Shown here piece by piece: positions 8,742 to 17,972 of a stretch of DNA of 48,163 bases. The stretch's first letter is position 1. The number at the start of each line of letters is the position of its first letter. Both the position numbers and the translations under genes were made by a program. The DNA comes from Pseudobutyrivibrio sp. 49 (lineage in GTDB: Bacteria; Bacillota; Clostridia; Lachnospirales; Lachnospiraceae): contig NZ_FNDP01000021.1 of the NCBI RefSeq assembly GCF_900100545.1, positions 1 through 48,163 of the forward strand, given 5' to 3'. The notes under the pieces were generated by a model. That model worked only from the letters and a program-made list of their open reading frames with translations, had not been told where the DNA came from and searched no databases.

Positions 8742-9767
8742 ATGGTAATTAACAATTCTGAGGTTTCTATGGCCTCAACCACTAGCTACACTAGTGGAAT
8801 GCGTCTCACTGTTCAGTCAGAGACAAAACCCGTCTTTAATCTGAAGGAAATTAATCTTTTGGGGGATGAACTTCAGGCAGAGGAAACTGAAAAGGAGGAA
8901 AAGACAGAAGCGGTTGATAACAATGAGATCAAAATCGACACGCCCAGCAAGATAAGGCTGAAGACAATTGAATATCTTCTAAAGATGTTCATGCTGGGAA
9001 GGTATTTTGATGAGGACTCTGAATTTGGACGTATGCTTCGGGAAATTTATGGTGAAGGCGATGACTATGGCGATTATAGCATTTCAGGAAATCAGCCTAC
9101 ATTTGTGCAGACCACCACGGTATCCTACGAGCACTGGGAGAGTCAGAGCGTGGAATACTCTTCAACTGGTACGGCTGTCACCGCTGACGGCAGAAAGCTA
9201 AACTTCAATTACAGCTTTGCACTTTCGGATTCCTTTGTGGAGAAGTATGAGAATGTTAGCACAGCCCTTAGAAATTGTGTTGACCCACTTGTAATCAATC
9301 TTGACGATTGTCCAACATCTATTGATAATCAAACCTTCTTCTTCGATTTAGACGGGGACGGAGAGGAGGATGAGATTCATAATCTTGGCAAGGGCTCAGG
9401 CTTTTTGGCACTGGATAAGGATGACGATGGTTTTATCAAAAATGGTCTTGAGCTGTTTGGGGCAAGAACTGGAGATGGATTTGGCGAGCTGGAGGAGTAC
9501 GATTCAGATAAGAATGGCTGGATTGATGAGAACGACCCAGTGTTTGCAAAGTTAAGAATCATGACCATTAATGAGAAAGGAGAGCAGGAGCTGTATGGGC
9601 TGAAGGAGTCTGATGTGGGTGCAATATTCCTTGGCAGACTGGATACTCAGTTCATCCATCGAAGTGATAACTACGATGCAAATGCAGTCACCCGCAAATC
9701 TGGCATGTATCTTCATGAAAGTGATGGTCGTGCAAGTGGTGTGCAACATGTAGACTTTATCACCTAA
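8742..9767 (+). CDS. EF-hand-like calcium-motif protein of unknown role
   Basis: A 341-residue protein without an obvious signal peptide. The N-terminal third is low-complexity and acidic (many Glu/Lys around residues 45-70). The C-terminal half has three Asp-rich loops: DLDGDG at 202-207, DKDDDG at 225-230 followed by NGLELFG, and DSDKNGWIDEND at 254-265. This spacing is the EF-hand/dockerin-like pattern found in a widespread bacterial calcium-binding domain (often seen near RTX or surface proteins). AAGGAGG lies 8 nt before the ATG. It stands alone after a terminator. Its stop precedes the sensor operon, whose promoter overlaps its 3' end. Calcium binding is inferred from motif; the cellular role is unknown. 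Confidence 0.72.
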   Translation: MVINNSEVSMASTTSYTSGMRLTVQSETKPVFNLKEINLLGDELQAEETEKEEKTEAVDNNEIKIDTPSKIRLKTIEYLLKMFMLGRYFDEDSEFGRMLREIYGEGDDYGDYSISGNQPTFVQTTTVSYEHWESQSVEYSSTGTAVTADGRKLNFNYSFALSDSFVEKYENVSTALRNCVDPLVINLDDCPTSIDNQTFFFDLDGDGEEDEIHNLGKGSGFLALDKDDDGFIKNGLELFGARTGDGFGELEEYDSDKNGWIDENDPVFAKLRIMTINEKGEQELYGLKESDVGAIFLGRLDTQFIHRSDNYDANAVTRKSGMYLHESDGRASGVQHVDFIT

Positions 9768-9779
9768 TTTATTTATAAT
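9751..9779 (+). promoter_or_regulatory. Promoter of the sugar-sensor operon
   Basis: TAGACT (9751-9756), 17-bp spacer, perfect TATAAT (9774-9779). The -35 lies inside the end of the preceding gene; the first operon codon is at 9813. Confidence 0.65.
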
Positions 9780-9812
9780 AATTCAAGATGTATTTGGGAG
9801 AATTAATGTATT

Positions 9813-10865
9813 ATGAAATTGGGTGGTAATAAAATTAAATTCAAAAGCAACGGTGCACTTGTCATTGCGGCAGGTTGCACTGTTGCTTTTATGTTTTTAA
9901 CCACCATTATCAGCTTCGTTTTATACCAGCAGCGAATGCACGAAGCCAATAATCTTCTTAAGGAAGCCAAGTATAGCCAGTATGATTCCTATGTGGTGCT
10001 GATTTCCTCAGATGACAGGAGCGATTTCTGGCAGAATGTATATCAGTCAGCCAGCGAATACGGTAGAGAGAATGGCATTTATGTTGATATGATTTCTGAC
10101 AACGTGGATGTTAACTACAGCAAGACTGAGCTTCTGGAGATGGCTATTGAATCAGGCTGTGATGGCATTATGTTGGAGGGAGATGATTCTCCTGAGACAG
10201 CAGAGCTTCTTACTAAGGCATACTCTGCCCATATCCCAGTTATTACCCTTGAAACAGATATTGCATCAGAAAGTCGTGTCAGCTATGTAGGCGTAAACAA
10301 TTACACTATTGCCAATCTTTACGCTGATGCCATCAAGAAAAATCTTGTAAAGCAGAAGCACGTTATGGTGATTGCCAATAGTCTTTATGATGAGGCTACC
10401 TTAAATACCTTCATCAACAATATTCAGGAGTCCTTTTCCGACGAGGAGCTTCCTAACGGGCCTCTTGAATTTGAGATAAGAAGAATTGAAAGCACAGATG
10501 TTTTTGCGACAGAGGAATATATCCAGAATCTGTTCCAAAAAAATGAAATACAGCCAGTGGTAATCTGTCTTGATGAGCTTTCTACAGAGAGCTTCTATCA
10601 GGCTATGATTGATTACAATAAGGTTGGTCAGATACTGCTTTTCGGAAACTATGAGTCACAGTCCATATACACTGGAATCAAGCAGGGTGTTATCAAAAGC
10701 ACAGTTACCATGAATGCATCCAGCATGGGTGAGGCTGCTGCAAAGGCTTTTATAGAGTATCGACAGACAGGACATGTTTCCGACTATATCAATGTTGAGC
10801 CTGAGATTATTGACGGTAATAACATTGAGTCATATCTGGAGGAGGTGGAAGATGCAAACAATTAG
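9813..10865 (+). CDS. Membrane-tethered sugar-binding sensor (XylFII-like)
   Basis: A 350-residue protein with one N-terminal hydrophobic helix (about 16-38) and no lipobox, followed by a type I periplasmic-binding fold (Peripla_BP_4 type) with the typical GCDGIMLEGDD and HIPVITLETD segments. The protein should sit outside the membrane, anchored by the helix. It overlaps the kinase gene by 14 nt and starts the operon sensor-kinase-regulator, the same order as clostridial XylFII-LytS-YesN, where the anchored protein binds xylose and activates the kinase. Sugar identity here is inferred from the neighbours (a XylF-like and a ChvE-like protein). Confidence 0.82.
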   Translation: MKLGGNKIKFKSNGALVIAAGCTVAFMFLTTIISFVLYQQRMHEANNLLKEAKYSQYDSYVVLISSDDRSDFWQNVYQSASEYGRENGIYVDMISDNVDVNYSKTELLEMAIESGCDGIMLEGDDSPETAELLTKAYSAHIPVITLETDIASESRVSYVGVNNYTIANLYADAIKKNLVKQKHVMVIANSLYDEATLNTFINNIQESFSDEELPNGPLEFEIRRIESTDVFATEEYIQNLFQKNEIQPVVICLDELSTESFYQAMIDYNKVGQILLFGNYESQSIYTGIKQGVIKSTVTMNASSMGEAAAKAFIEYRQTGHVSDYINVEPEIIDGNNIESYLEEVEDANN

Positions 10866-12330
10866 ATCCCTCTCCCTCAGAAAAAAGATGATTATAGTTT
10901 TCTGTCTGCCTATTATTTTGCTTTTCATGGTAAATATAGTTTTATACATGGGTACGGACAGAATGTTGAAATCTCTAAATGAGGTTTACGCTAGCAACAA
11001 TTCCCTCAATGAGCTTACTACAGCGTTGGATGGTCTTCACAGTGCAACAATCGTGTACCTTGGCACAAAGACCAGTAATGCTCTGGAGGAATACTATATT
11101 GCAGAGCAGAATTACAGCGATCTCCTAAAAAATTTGGATGACAATAATGATGTAAACGATAGCAGAGTGCTGGAGCGTAATATCCTAAAGCTTTCTGCAA
11201 ATTATTTGGAGCTGACAAATCACGCTGTTGAAAGTAAGCGTGGTGGAAATGTAGAAAAGTATAAGAGCTATTATGAGGAAGCTACCAGAGTTTATCGCTA
11301 CATCGATTCGAATATAACAAGCCTTAATAATCAGCAGTTCATCAACAACTCAAAATCCTACAGCACAATGATGTCTGCCTTGCAGACTCTTGAAGAGTTG
11401 AATATTTTGACCCTGATTATTATCGGAGTGGCGAATCTGTCCTTCGTCGTTTTGATTGCATCAACAATTACCAGCCCACTTGTAAAGCTGGCTCAGGCGG
11501 CAAACAGTGTGTCCCATGGTAATTTCGATGTGGTACTTCCTGCGGTAATAAATAACGATGAGGTCGGCGTTGTGACCCGTGCCTTCTATAAGATGGTGGT
11601 TTCACTGAAGGCATACATCACCAAGCTTACCGAGTCTATGGAGACCGAGCGAAAGCTTAAGGAAAATGAGCTGATTATGGCAAACCACATTAAGGATGCT
11701 GAGCTGAAATATCTTCAGTCACAGATTAATCCTCATTTCCTTTTTAATACGTTGAACGCAGGTGCTCAGCTTGCCATGATGGAAGGGGCAGACCGCACCA
11801 GTGAATATATGCATAATGTGGCTAATTTCTTCCGTTACAACATCAAGAAAAATAAGGATGTGGTAACTCTTAAGGAGGAGATTGAGCTTGTAGATATCTA
11901 TATTTACATCATCAATGTTCGTTTCGCTGGAGAGATTCAGTTTGAAAAGAATATAGATGAGAGTCTGCTTGGGGTAAAAATACCAAGTATGATACTCCAG
12001 CCTATTGTTGAAAACAGTATCAACTATGGTGTTAGAAATATTGAATGGAATAAGAAAATCAGCCTTTCTGTCTATGAATTAGGCGATTATATCTGCGTCA
12101 GCATCAAAGACAATGGAATTGGAATGACAAATGAGACCATCACCAAAATTCTTGAGGGCAGTTACGAGGGCAATCCTCAAAAGTCTGATTCAAATGGAGT
12201 TGGACTTGCAAACTGCATCGAGCGCTTAAATATTTTTTATGAGCGGGATGATGTACTGGATATTATTTCAGAAGGAGAAAATAAGGGTACAGAGACTATT
12301 CTGTATCTTCCGGGGTTAGAAGATGTATAA
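10852..12330 (+). CDS. LytS/YesM-type sensor histidine kinase
   Basis: A 492-residue membrane kinase. Two hydrophobic segments (about 12-32 and 182-205) flank an extracellular region of about 150 residues. A HAMP-like segment follows, then a coiled linker and the His_kinase block QINPHFLFN with H295 as phospho-acceptor. The ATPase domain has the N-box around E387-N388 (QPIVENSINYG), G1 motif DNGIGM (420-425) and a G2 motif GVGLANCIERL. ATG 10852 is preferred, with GGAGGTGG just upstream, rather than longer in-frame extensions that run deep into the sensor gene. It overlaps the sensor gene (14 nt) and the regulator gene (8 nt), showing translational coupling. It probably relays sugar binding by the tethered sensor to the YesN-type regulator. 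Confidence 0.92.
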   Translation: MQTIRSLSLRKKMIIVFCLPIILLFMVNIVLYMGTDRMLKSLNEVYASNNSLNELTTALDGLHSATIVYLGTKTSNALEEYYIAEQNYSDLLKNLDDNNDVNDSRVLERNILKLSANYLELTNHAVESKRGGNVEKYKSYYEEATRVYRYIDSNITSLNNQQFINNSKSYSTMMSALQTLEELNILTLIIIGVANLSFVVLIASTITSPLVKLAQAANSVSHGNFDVVLPAVINNDEVGVVTRAFYKMVVSLKAYITKLTESMETERKLKENELIMANHIKDAELKYLQSQINPHFLFNTLNAGAQLAMMEGADRTSEYMHNVANFFRYNIKKNKDVVTLKEEIELVDIYIYIINVRFAGEIQFEKNIDESLLGVKIPSMILQPIVENSINYGVRNIEWNKKISLSVYELGDYICVSIKDNGIGMTNETITKILEGSYEGNPQKSDSNGVGLANCIERLNIFYERDDVLDIISEGENKGTETILYLPGLEDV

Positions 12331-13912
12331 AGTAATGTTAGCGGACGATGAGGGAATCGTCATCGACTCTCTCAAATTCATAATTGAAAAAGAATATGGT
12401 AGCCAGTGCGACATCCGCGTTGCCAAAACAGGCCGTCAGGTTATCGAGCTTACAGAGGAGTTCCAGCCAGATATCGCTTTTATGGATATTCAGATGCCAG
12501 GTATCAACGGCATCGAGGCTATGCGCGAGATTCGTCGTACCAATAAGCACGTGGTGTTTATTGTAATGACAGCCTACGATAAATTTGATTATGCCAAGGA
12601 GGCAATCTCTCTTGGAGTACTGGATTATTTGAATAAGCCTGTCAGCCGGGAAGCGATTCTTGATATCCTCCAGAAGGCTATGGGTAGAATTGATGGAGAA
12701 CGTACAAAGCGTAGCAATGATTTAAAGGTACGAGAGAAGCTAGAGATAGTTGTTCCTATTATTGAAAACGGTCTTATTCAGGATTTGTTGTTCAAGGAGT
12801 ATTTTCAAGAAGATATTGATAACTACAAGACTCTTCTTGGCATAGATTGTGATTACGGCTATATGGCCTGCATGACGTTTGGTCGTGAGCTTGTGGGCAA
12901 CTACATGACAAGTGCTGTTGCGGCATCTATCCAGGCACAGAAATCTTACAAGGAGATACACACAATTACTGAGGATTATATAAAGGGAATTATGGGAAAT
13001 GTTATGTCAAACAAAATTCCTATTCTCATCCCATGTCACAACGACACTCTTTCCTATAATGAGAGAAATGCGATCGTGGAAAATGCCAGAGTACTTTGCA
13101 GAAAGCTGGCAGATCGCTTTGACATGGACTTTAGAGTGGGATTTGGTTCTGTTAAGCCACTTGAAAGAATGTGTGAATCTTACGAAGAAGCTAACTCTGT
13201 GTTGATAAGTAACACCAGTCACGTAGCTCATGTGGATGACATGCCTGTTGCATGCCAGTACGAGGAAAATTATCCAATGGATTTGGAGAAACGCCTTTTT
13301 GACGAGATTACTCTTGGAAATGTCAGCGAGTCTGTTTCAATTGCCCAGACTTTCTTTGACTGGATGGAAAGCACCTATGCTAACGATAACGATAGTGTTC
13401 GCCTGAAATGTCTGGAATTTGTGCTTTGGGCAGAGCATCTTGCCTATGAGAAGACAGGCCGTATGTATGAATTTAAAAGTAGAGCAAATTATTTGTCAGA
13501 GCTTATGAGTTTAAGCGGTCTTGCAGATGAAAAAATCTGGTTTACCGAAAAGATTAAGGACGCTGCCTTCTGGGTGTCAAACAAGCATGAAGAGCAGTCT
13601 ATGAGTGCAGTAAATCAGGCAAAGCAGTACATAGATGAGAATTATATGAAGGAGCTTACACTAGATGATGTTTCTCGTGTTGTTAATATCAGCTCTTATT
13701 ATTTCTCAAAGGTGTTCAAGGAGGAAACAGGAGAAAACTTCATTGATTACCTTACCAAGCTTAGAATAGAGGCTGCAAAGAAGCTTCTTAAAACTACAAA
13801 CAAGTCTATGAAGGAGATTTCTGCGGAAGTGGGCTATTCAGATCCAAATTACTTCTCACGAAATTTCAAAAAGTATACGGGCAAAACACCTACTGAATAT
13901 CAAAAACAGTAG
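12323..13912 (+). CDS. YesN-type response regulator (REC + AraC HTH)
   Basis: A 529-residue transcription factor. The N-terminal receiver domain has acidic residues D8-D9, phospho-acceptor D55 (FMDIQMPG) and K105 (NKP). A long middle region (about 130-420) is typical of YesN-like regulators and carries no clear motif. The last 100 residues form two AraC helix-turn-helix units, including the YYFSKVFKEETGENF and GYSDPNYFSRNFKK blocks. It overlaps the kinase gene by 8 nt. AraC-type regulators bind paired direct repeats next to promoters; the repeat pair at 15079-15107, before the ChvE-like transporter gene, is the best candidate target. It is expected to activate sugar uptake. Confidence 0.93.
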   Translation: MYKVMLADDEGIVIDSLKFIIEKEYGSQCDIRVAKTGRQVIELTEEFQPDIAFMDIQMPGINGIEAMREIRRTNKHVVFIVMTAYDKFDYAKEAISLGVLDYLNKPVSREAILDILQKAMGRIDGERTKRSNDLKVREKLEIVVPIIENGLIQDLLFKEYFQEDIDNYKTLLGIDCDYGYMACMTFGRELVGNYMTSAVAASIQAQKSYKEIHTITEDYIKGIMGNVMSNKIPILIPCHNDTLSYNERNAIVENARVLCRKLADRFDMDFRVGFGSVKPLERMCESYEEANSVLISNTSHVAHVDDMPVACQYEENYPMDLEKRLFDEITLGNVSESVSIAQTFFDWMESTYANDNDSVRLKCLEFVLWAEHLAYEKTGRMYEFKSRANYLSELMSLSGLADEKIWFTEKIKDAAFWVSNKHEEQSMSAVNQAKQYIDENYMKELTLDDVSRVVNISSYYFSKVFKEETGENFIDYLTKLRIEAAKKLLKTTNKSMKEISAEVGYSDPNYFSRNFKKYTGKTPTEYQKQ

Positions 13913-13948
13913 ATGTTGTAAGAAGGGTGAATTAGGAGAATAACAGGT

Positions 13949-14992
13949 ATGAAGGGTTTTTTGAAGAAGGTGGCAGCATGTCTGTTGATGGGGTGCCTGT
14001 TCTGCGGATGTACCACCAAAGCAGGGGAAGCCAAACAGGCACAGCCTGAGGAAGATGAGTTGGAAATTGGAATGTGCTTTGATTCCTTTGTTATAGAAAG
14101 ATGGGAAAAGGACAGGGACGTTTTTGTTTCCACAGCATCATCACTTGGCGCTACAGTTAATGTGCAGAATGCTAATGGGGATGTGACAAAACAGATTGAG
14201 CAGATTCGCTATTTGATAGAAAAGAAAGTTGATTGTATTGTAATCATAGCCATCGATGCAGAAGCACTGACAGATGTAGTAGCAGATGCAAAAAAGGCAG
14301 GCATTCCAGTGGTATGCTATGACCGACTTATTGCTAACGTAAATGCGGATTTATATATTTCCTTTGACAACGAGAAGGTTGGAAATATGCTTGGAAGTGC
14401 CATAGTCAGCTCAGGAGCAAAAAAGGTCATCATGATTTGTGGACCACTTACAGATAAGAATGTTCCTATGGTAAATCAGGGCTTCACTAAACTGATGAAT
14501 GCTAATAATGTAGAGATTATTGATACCTATAATTGTGAGGGTTGGAAGGCAGAGCTTGGCGGTGCCTATGTATATGACCATATGGATGTTGTCAGAAATG
14601 CTGACGCCATCATGTGTGGAAATGATGATGTTGCCACCTCAGTAATAAAGGCTCTTGCAGTAGCACAGCTTGCAGGAGAGATTCCAGTGGTAGGACAGGA
14701 TGCAGACCTTCCCGCCTGCCAGCACATTGTTCAGGGCACTCAGCTTATGACAGTTTATAAGCCTGTAGGAAAGCTTGCCGAGGAGGCTGCAAAGCTTTCA
14801 GTTCAGCTGGCACAGGGACAGGAACTTGACGTGACGAATAAGCTTAGTGACGGTGAATATAATATCCCTTATGTAACAATCGAACCGGTTGCTGTTGATA
14901 AGGATAATCTCGATGAAGTAATCATCGATGGAGGCTTCCACAGCCGTGAGGACGTATACTTAAATACGTTGGAGAGTACAGATAGTCAGTAG
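13949..14992 (+). CDS. XylF-like sugar-binding lipoprotein
   Basis: A 347-residue extracytoplasmic binding protein. A lipoprotein signal is present; LMG-C16 fits the lipobox, and C21 is a second candidate. Blocks characteristic of D-xylose-binding proteins are recognisable: RWEKDRDVFV, SFDNEKVG, GQDADLPACQ, GTQLMTVYKP and DGGFHS. It follows the regulator gene by 36 nt (RBS AGGAGA), within the sensor operon rather than with the ABC genes, and a strong terminator follows. This suggests it hands sugar to the sensor or serves the downstream transporter as an alternative binding protein. Xylose is the likeliest ligand, by similarity only. Confidence 0.85.
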   Translation: MKGFLKKVAACLLMGCLFCGCTTKAGEAKQAQPEEDELEIGMCFDSFVIERWEKDRDVFVSTASSLGATVNVQNANGDVTKQIEQIRYLIEKKVDCIVIIAIDAEALTDVVADAKKAGIPVVCYDRLIANVNADLYISFDNEKVGNMLGSAIVSSGAKKVIMICGPLTDKNVPMVNQGFTKLMNANNVEIIDTYNCEGWKAELGGAYVYDHMDVVRNADAIMCGNDDVATSVIKALAVAQLAGEIPVVGQDADLPACQHIVQGTQLMTVYKPVGKLAEEAAKLSVQLAQGQELDVTNKLSDGEYNIPYVTIEPVAVDKDNLDEVIIDGGFHSREDVYLNTLESTDSQ

Positions 14993-15015
14993 CATAAAAT
15001 TGCAATTTGGTATCA

Positions 15016-15047
15016 GGACTAGCACAAAAATGTGCTAGTCCTTTTTT
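15016..15047 (+). terminator. Intrinsic terminator of the sensor operon
   Basis: Perfect 11-bp stem GGACTAGCACA / TGTGCTAGTCC with an AAAA loop, followed by six T. It separates the sensor operon from the transporter operon. Confidence 0.95.
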
Positions 15048-15078
15048 AATCGTAAATACGGATTAGACAAAAATGTGA

Positions 15079-15107
15079 AGAAAGTGACAACCATTTTCAG
15101 AAAGTGA
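15079..15107 (+). promoter_or_regulatory. Direct-repeat operator upstream of chvE
   Basis: AGAAAGTGA occurs at 15079-15087 and again at 15099-15107, exactly 20 bp apart, so both face the same side of the helix. A -10-like TACATT follows at about 15113, with no good -35 hexamer. This is the geometry expected for an activator with two AraC HTH units bound at the -35 region, and the YesN-type gene lies about 1.2 kb upstream. Confidence 0.6.
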
Positions 15108-15166
15108 AATGATACATTATCTACAGTAACAAACATAACCTAATTGAAAGGGAGGTTTTTTAGGAA

Positions 15167-16288
15167 ATGAAAAAGAAATTATTAAGTGTACTCTTAACAG
15201 GTGCTATGGCAGCTTCTATGTTAGTTGGCTGTGGAACAAGCACAGAGACAACAGATTCAGCTCCAGCAGCAGATGCAGGTGAGGCTACAGAGTCTACTAC
15301 AACAGCTGGTGGCACAAAGGTTGGTGTAGCAATGCCTACAAAGGACCTTCAGAGATGGAACCAGGATGGTGCTAACATGGAGAAGGAGCTTAAGGCAGCT
15401 GGATTTGATGTTGACCTTCAGTACGCTTCAAACGATGTTCAGACACAGGTTTCTCAGATTGAGAACATGATTAACTCAGGATGTAACGTACTCGTAGTTG
15501 CAGCTATCGAGGGTTCTTCACTTGGTGAGGCTATGGATATGGCAGCTGAGAAGAACATCCCAGTTATCGCTTATGACCGTCTTATCATGAACTCAGATGC
15601 AGTTTCTTACTATGCTACATTTGATAACTACAAGGTAGGTCAGGTTCAGGGTCAGTACATCATCGATCAGCTCGACCTTGAGAACACATCAGATACATTC
15701 ACACTTGAAATCACAGCTGGTGATCCAGGTGATAACAACGCTGGTTTCTTCTACAACGGTGCTATGGATCTTCTTAAGCCATACATTGAGAAAGGAACAC
15801 TTGAAGTTAAGTCTGGTCAGGTAGAGTTCGCAGAAGTTGCTACTCCTTCATGGGCTACAGAGACAGCTCAGTCACGTATGGAGACAATCCTTTCTTCTAA
15901 CTACGCTAGCGATGACCTTGATATCTGCCTCTGCTCAAACGATTCTACAGCACTTGGTGTTGAGAACGCACTTGCAGCAAACTACAAGGGTAAATATCCA
16001 ATCATCACAGGTCAGGATTGCGATATCGAGAACACAAAGAACATGATCGCTGGAAAGCAGTCTATGTCAGTATTCAAGGATACACGTACACTTGCTTCAC
16101 AGGTAGTTAAGATGGTAGGTCAGATCCTTAACGGTGAGACAGTAGATGTTAACGATGAGAAGACATACGACAACGGAAACGGAATCGTTCCTTCATACCT
16201 TTGCGAGCCAGTATTCGCAGATGCTAACAACTACAAGGAACTCCTTATTGATTCTGGTTACTACACAGAGGATCAGTTAGCAGACTAA
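15167..16288 (+). CDS. chvE: ChvE-like monosaccharide-binding lipoprotein
   Basis: A 373-residue extracytoplasmic solute-binding protein of the multiple-monosaccharide (ChvE/GguAB) uptake system. The signal ends in a clear lipobox LVGC with Cys22, followed by a Ser/Thr/Ala-rich linker to about residue 48. Family blocks include GVAMPTKDLQRWNQDG, NMINSGCNVLVVAA, PVIAYDRLI and AGDPGDNNAGFF. The RBS GGGAGG lies about 15 nt upstream of ATG. Codon bias is very strong, so expression is probably high. A hairpin separates it from the ATPase gene, which could keep its mRNA more abundant than that of the membrane parts. ChvE-type ligands include xylose, arabinose, glucose and galactose; which applies here is unknown. 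Confidence 0.9.
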   Translation: MKKKLLSVLLTGAMAASMLVGCGTSTETTDSAPAADAGEATESTTTAGGTKVGVAMPTKDLQRWNQDGANMEKELKAAGFDVDLQYASNDVQTQVSQIENMINSGCNVLVVAAIEGSSLGEAMDMAAEKNIPVIAYDRLIMNSDAVSYYATFDNYKVGQVQGQYIIDQLDLENTSDTFTLEITAGDPGDNNAGFFYNGAMDLLKPYIEKGTLEVKSGQVEFAEVATPSWATETAQSRMETILSSNYASDDLDICLCSNDSTALGVENALAANYKGKYPIITGQDCDIENTKNMIAGKQSMSVFKDTRTLASQVVKMVGQILNGETVDVNDEKTYDNGNGIVPSYLCEPVFADANNYKELLIDSGYYTEDQLAD

Positions 16289-16323
16289 TTAGATGCTTTC
16301 ACATCTAAAACCCAAAACAGCTT

Positions 16324-16349
16324 TATAGGGCAGGGAAACCTGCCCTATA
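16324..16349 (+). terminator. Intra-operon hairpin between chvE and the ATPase gene
   Basis: Perfect 11-bp stem TATAGGGCAGG / CCTGCCCTATA with a GAAA tetraloop and no proper T-tract. It is more likely a partial terminator or 3'-end stabiliser, giving more binding protein than permease, than a complete stop. Confidence 0.65.
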
Positions 16350-16431
16350 TTTAAGGCTAAAACAAAAGAGAATATTTTGAAGAGAATACACATTAGTTAT
16401 TCTAAAGTTTTTTTATAGGGAGGTAATACAA

Positions 16432-17958
16432 GTGGGAAAAACAATACTTGAGATGGTCAACATCACCAAAGAGTTCCCAGGCGTAAAGGCCCTTGATAAC
16501 GTTAATCTTAAGGTAGAAGAAGGTGAGATTCACGCTCTTGTAGGCGAGAACGGTGCTGGTAAGTCTACTCTGATGAATGTATTAAGTGGAATTTACCCAT
16601 TTGGTTCTTACACAGGCGACATTGTATACAATGGAGAGGTTTGTAAGTTCCAGAAGATTAAGGACTCAGAGGAAAAGGGAATCGTAATTATCCATCAGGA
16701 ATTAGCCCTTATTCCTTACATGTCAATTGGTGAGAACATGTTCCTTGGTAATGAGCAGGGAAAGAAAGCAGCTATTGATTGGGACAAAACATATGCAGAG
16801 GCTGATAAGTATCTGAAGATGGTTGGTCTTTCAGAAAGCAGCCGTGTACTTATAAAAGATATCGGTGTTGGTAAGCAGCAGCTTGTTGAAATTGCGAAGG
16901 CACTTGCAAAGCATGCTAAGTTACTTATTCTTGATGAGCCTACTTCATCTCTTAATGAGACAGATTCAAAGGCACTTCTTGATTTACTTCTTGAGTTCAA
17001 AAAGCAGGGAATGACATCTATCATTATTTCCCACAAGCTTAATGAGGTTTCTTATGTAGCAGATAAAATCACTGTTATCCGTGATGGTTCTACAATTGAA
17101 ACACTTGATAAGACTAAAGATGATATTTCTGAAGACAGAATTATCAAGGGCATGGTAGGTCGTGAAATGACAGACCGTTTCCCAAAGCGTCATGATGTTA
17201 AAATCGGCGACATCGCTATGGAGGTTAAGGATTGGACAGTATTCCATCCACAGTTTGCAGAGCGTAAGGTTGTTGATGGTGTATCCATGAACGTTCGTAA
17301 GGGTGAGGTTGTTGGTATTGCAGGACTTATGGGTGCTGGCCGTACAGAGCTTGCCATGAGTATCTTTGGTAAGGCTTATGGAACAAACATCTCAGGACAG
17401 CTTTTCTTAAACGGAGAAGAGGTTCACCTTAAGAATATTAAGGATGCAATCAAGCACAAGATTGCATATGTTACTGAGGATAGAAAGGGTAATGGACTTG
17501 TTCTTACAAATCCAATTAAGATTAATACAACTCTTTCAAATCTTTCAGAGCTTTGCTCTAAGAGAGTAATCGATCAGGATAAGGAATATCAGGTTGCTGA
17601 GGATTACAGAGATAAGCTTAAGACAAAGTGCCCAACAGTTGAGCAGAACGTTGGTAACCTTTCAGGTGGTAACCAGCAGAAGGTTCTTCTTGCTAAGTGG
17701 ATGTTTGCAAACCCAGATGTACTTATTCTTGATGAGCCAACAAGAGGTATCGACGTTGGTGCCAAGTATGAGATTTACTGTATTATCAATGACCTTGTAG
17801 CAGCAGGAAAGTCAGTTATCATGATTTCTTCTGAGCTTCCAGAGGTACTTGGTATGTCAGATAGAATTTATGTTATGAACGAGGGCAAGATGGTTGGTGA
17901 AATGGCTGGTTCTGAGGCTTCTCAGGAGAGCATCATGTCTTGCATCCTTAAGTCATAG
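16432..17958 (+). CDS. mmsA: Monosaccharide ABC transporter ATP-binding protein
   Basis: A 508-residue protein with two fused ABC ATPase domains, of the GguA/XylG type. Domain 1 has Walker [10 protein letters not shown] and Walker [12 protein letters not shown] with a degenerate signature ([14 protein letters not shown]). Domain 2 has the altered Walker [10 protein letters not shown] usual in this family, signature LSGGNQQKV and Walker [12 protein letters not shown]. It sits on the inner membrane face and energises sugar import with the two downstream permeases. The start codon is GTG, with GGGAGGT about 8 nt before it. The permease gene follows 14 nt after the stop, so the genes are co-transcribed. 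Confidence 0.93.
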   Translation: MGKTILEMVNITKEFPGVKALDNVNLKVEEGEIHALVGENGAGKSTLMNVLSGIYPFGSYTGDIVYNGEVCKFQKIKDSEEKGIVIIHQELALIPYMSIGENMFLGNEQGKKAAIDWDKTYAEADKYLKMVGLSESSRVLIKDIGVGKQQLVEIAKALAKHAKLLILDEPTSSLNETDSKALLDLLLEFKKQGMTSIIISHKLNEVSYVADKITVIRDGSTIETLDKTKDDISEDRIIKGMVGREMTDRFPKRHDVKIGDIAMEVKDWTVFHPQFAERKVVDGVSMNVRKGEVVGIAGLMGAGRTELAMSIFGKAYGTNISGQLFLNGEEVHLKNIKDAIKHKIAYVTEDRKGNGLVLTNPIKINTTLSNLSELCSKRVIDQDKEYQVAEDYRDKLKTKCPTVEQNVGNLSGGNQQKVLLAKWMFANPDVLILDEPTRGIDVGAKYEIYCIINDLVAAGKSVIMISSELPEVLGMSDRIYVMNEGKMVGEMAGSEASQESIMSCILKS

Positions 17959-17972
17959 AAGGGAGAGAAAAC

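Noticed and set aside
16366-16388. AAGAGAATA direct repeat before mmsA as a second operator
   Set aside because: Spacing of 14 bp is not helical-phase compatible, it lies within the operon, and the sequence differs from AGAAAGTGA.
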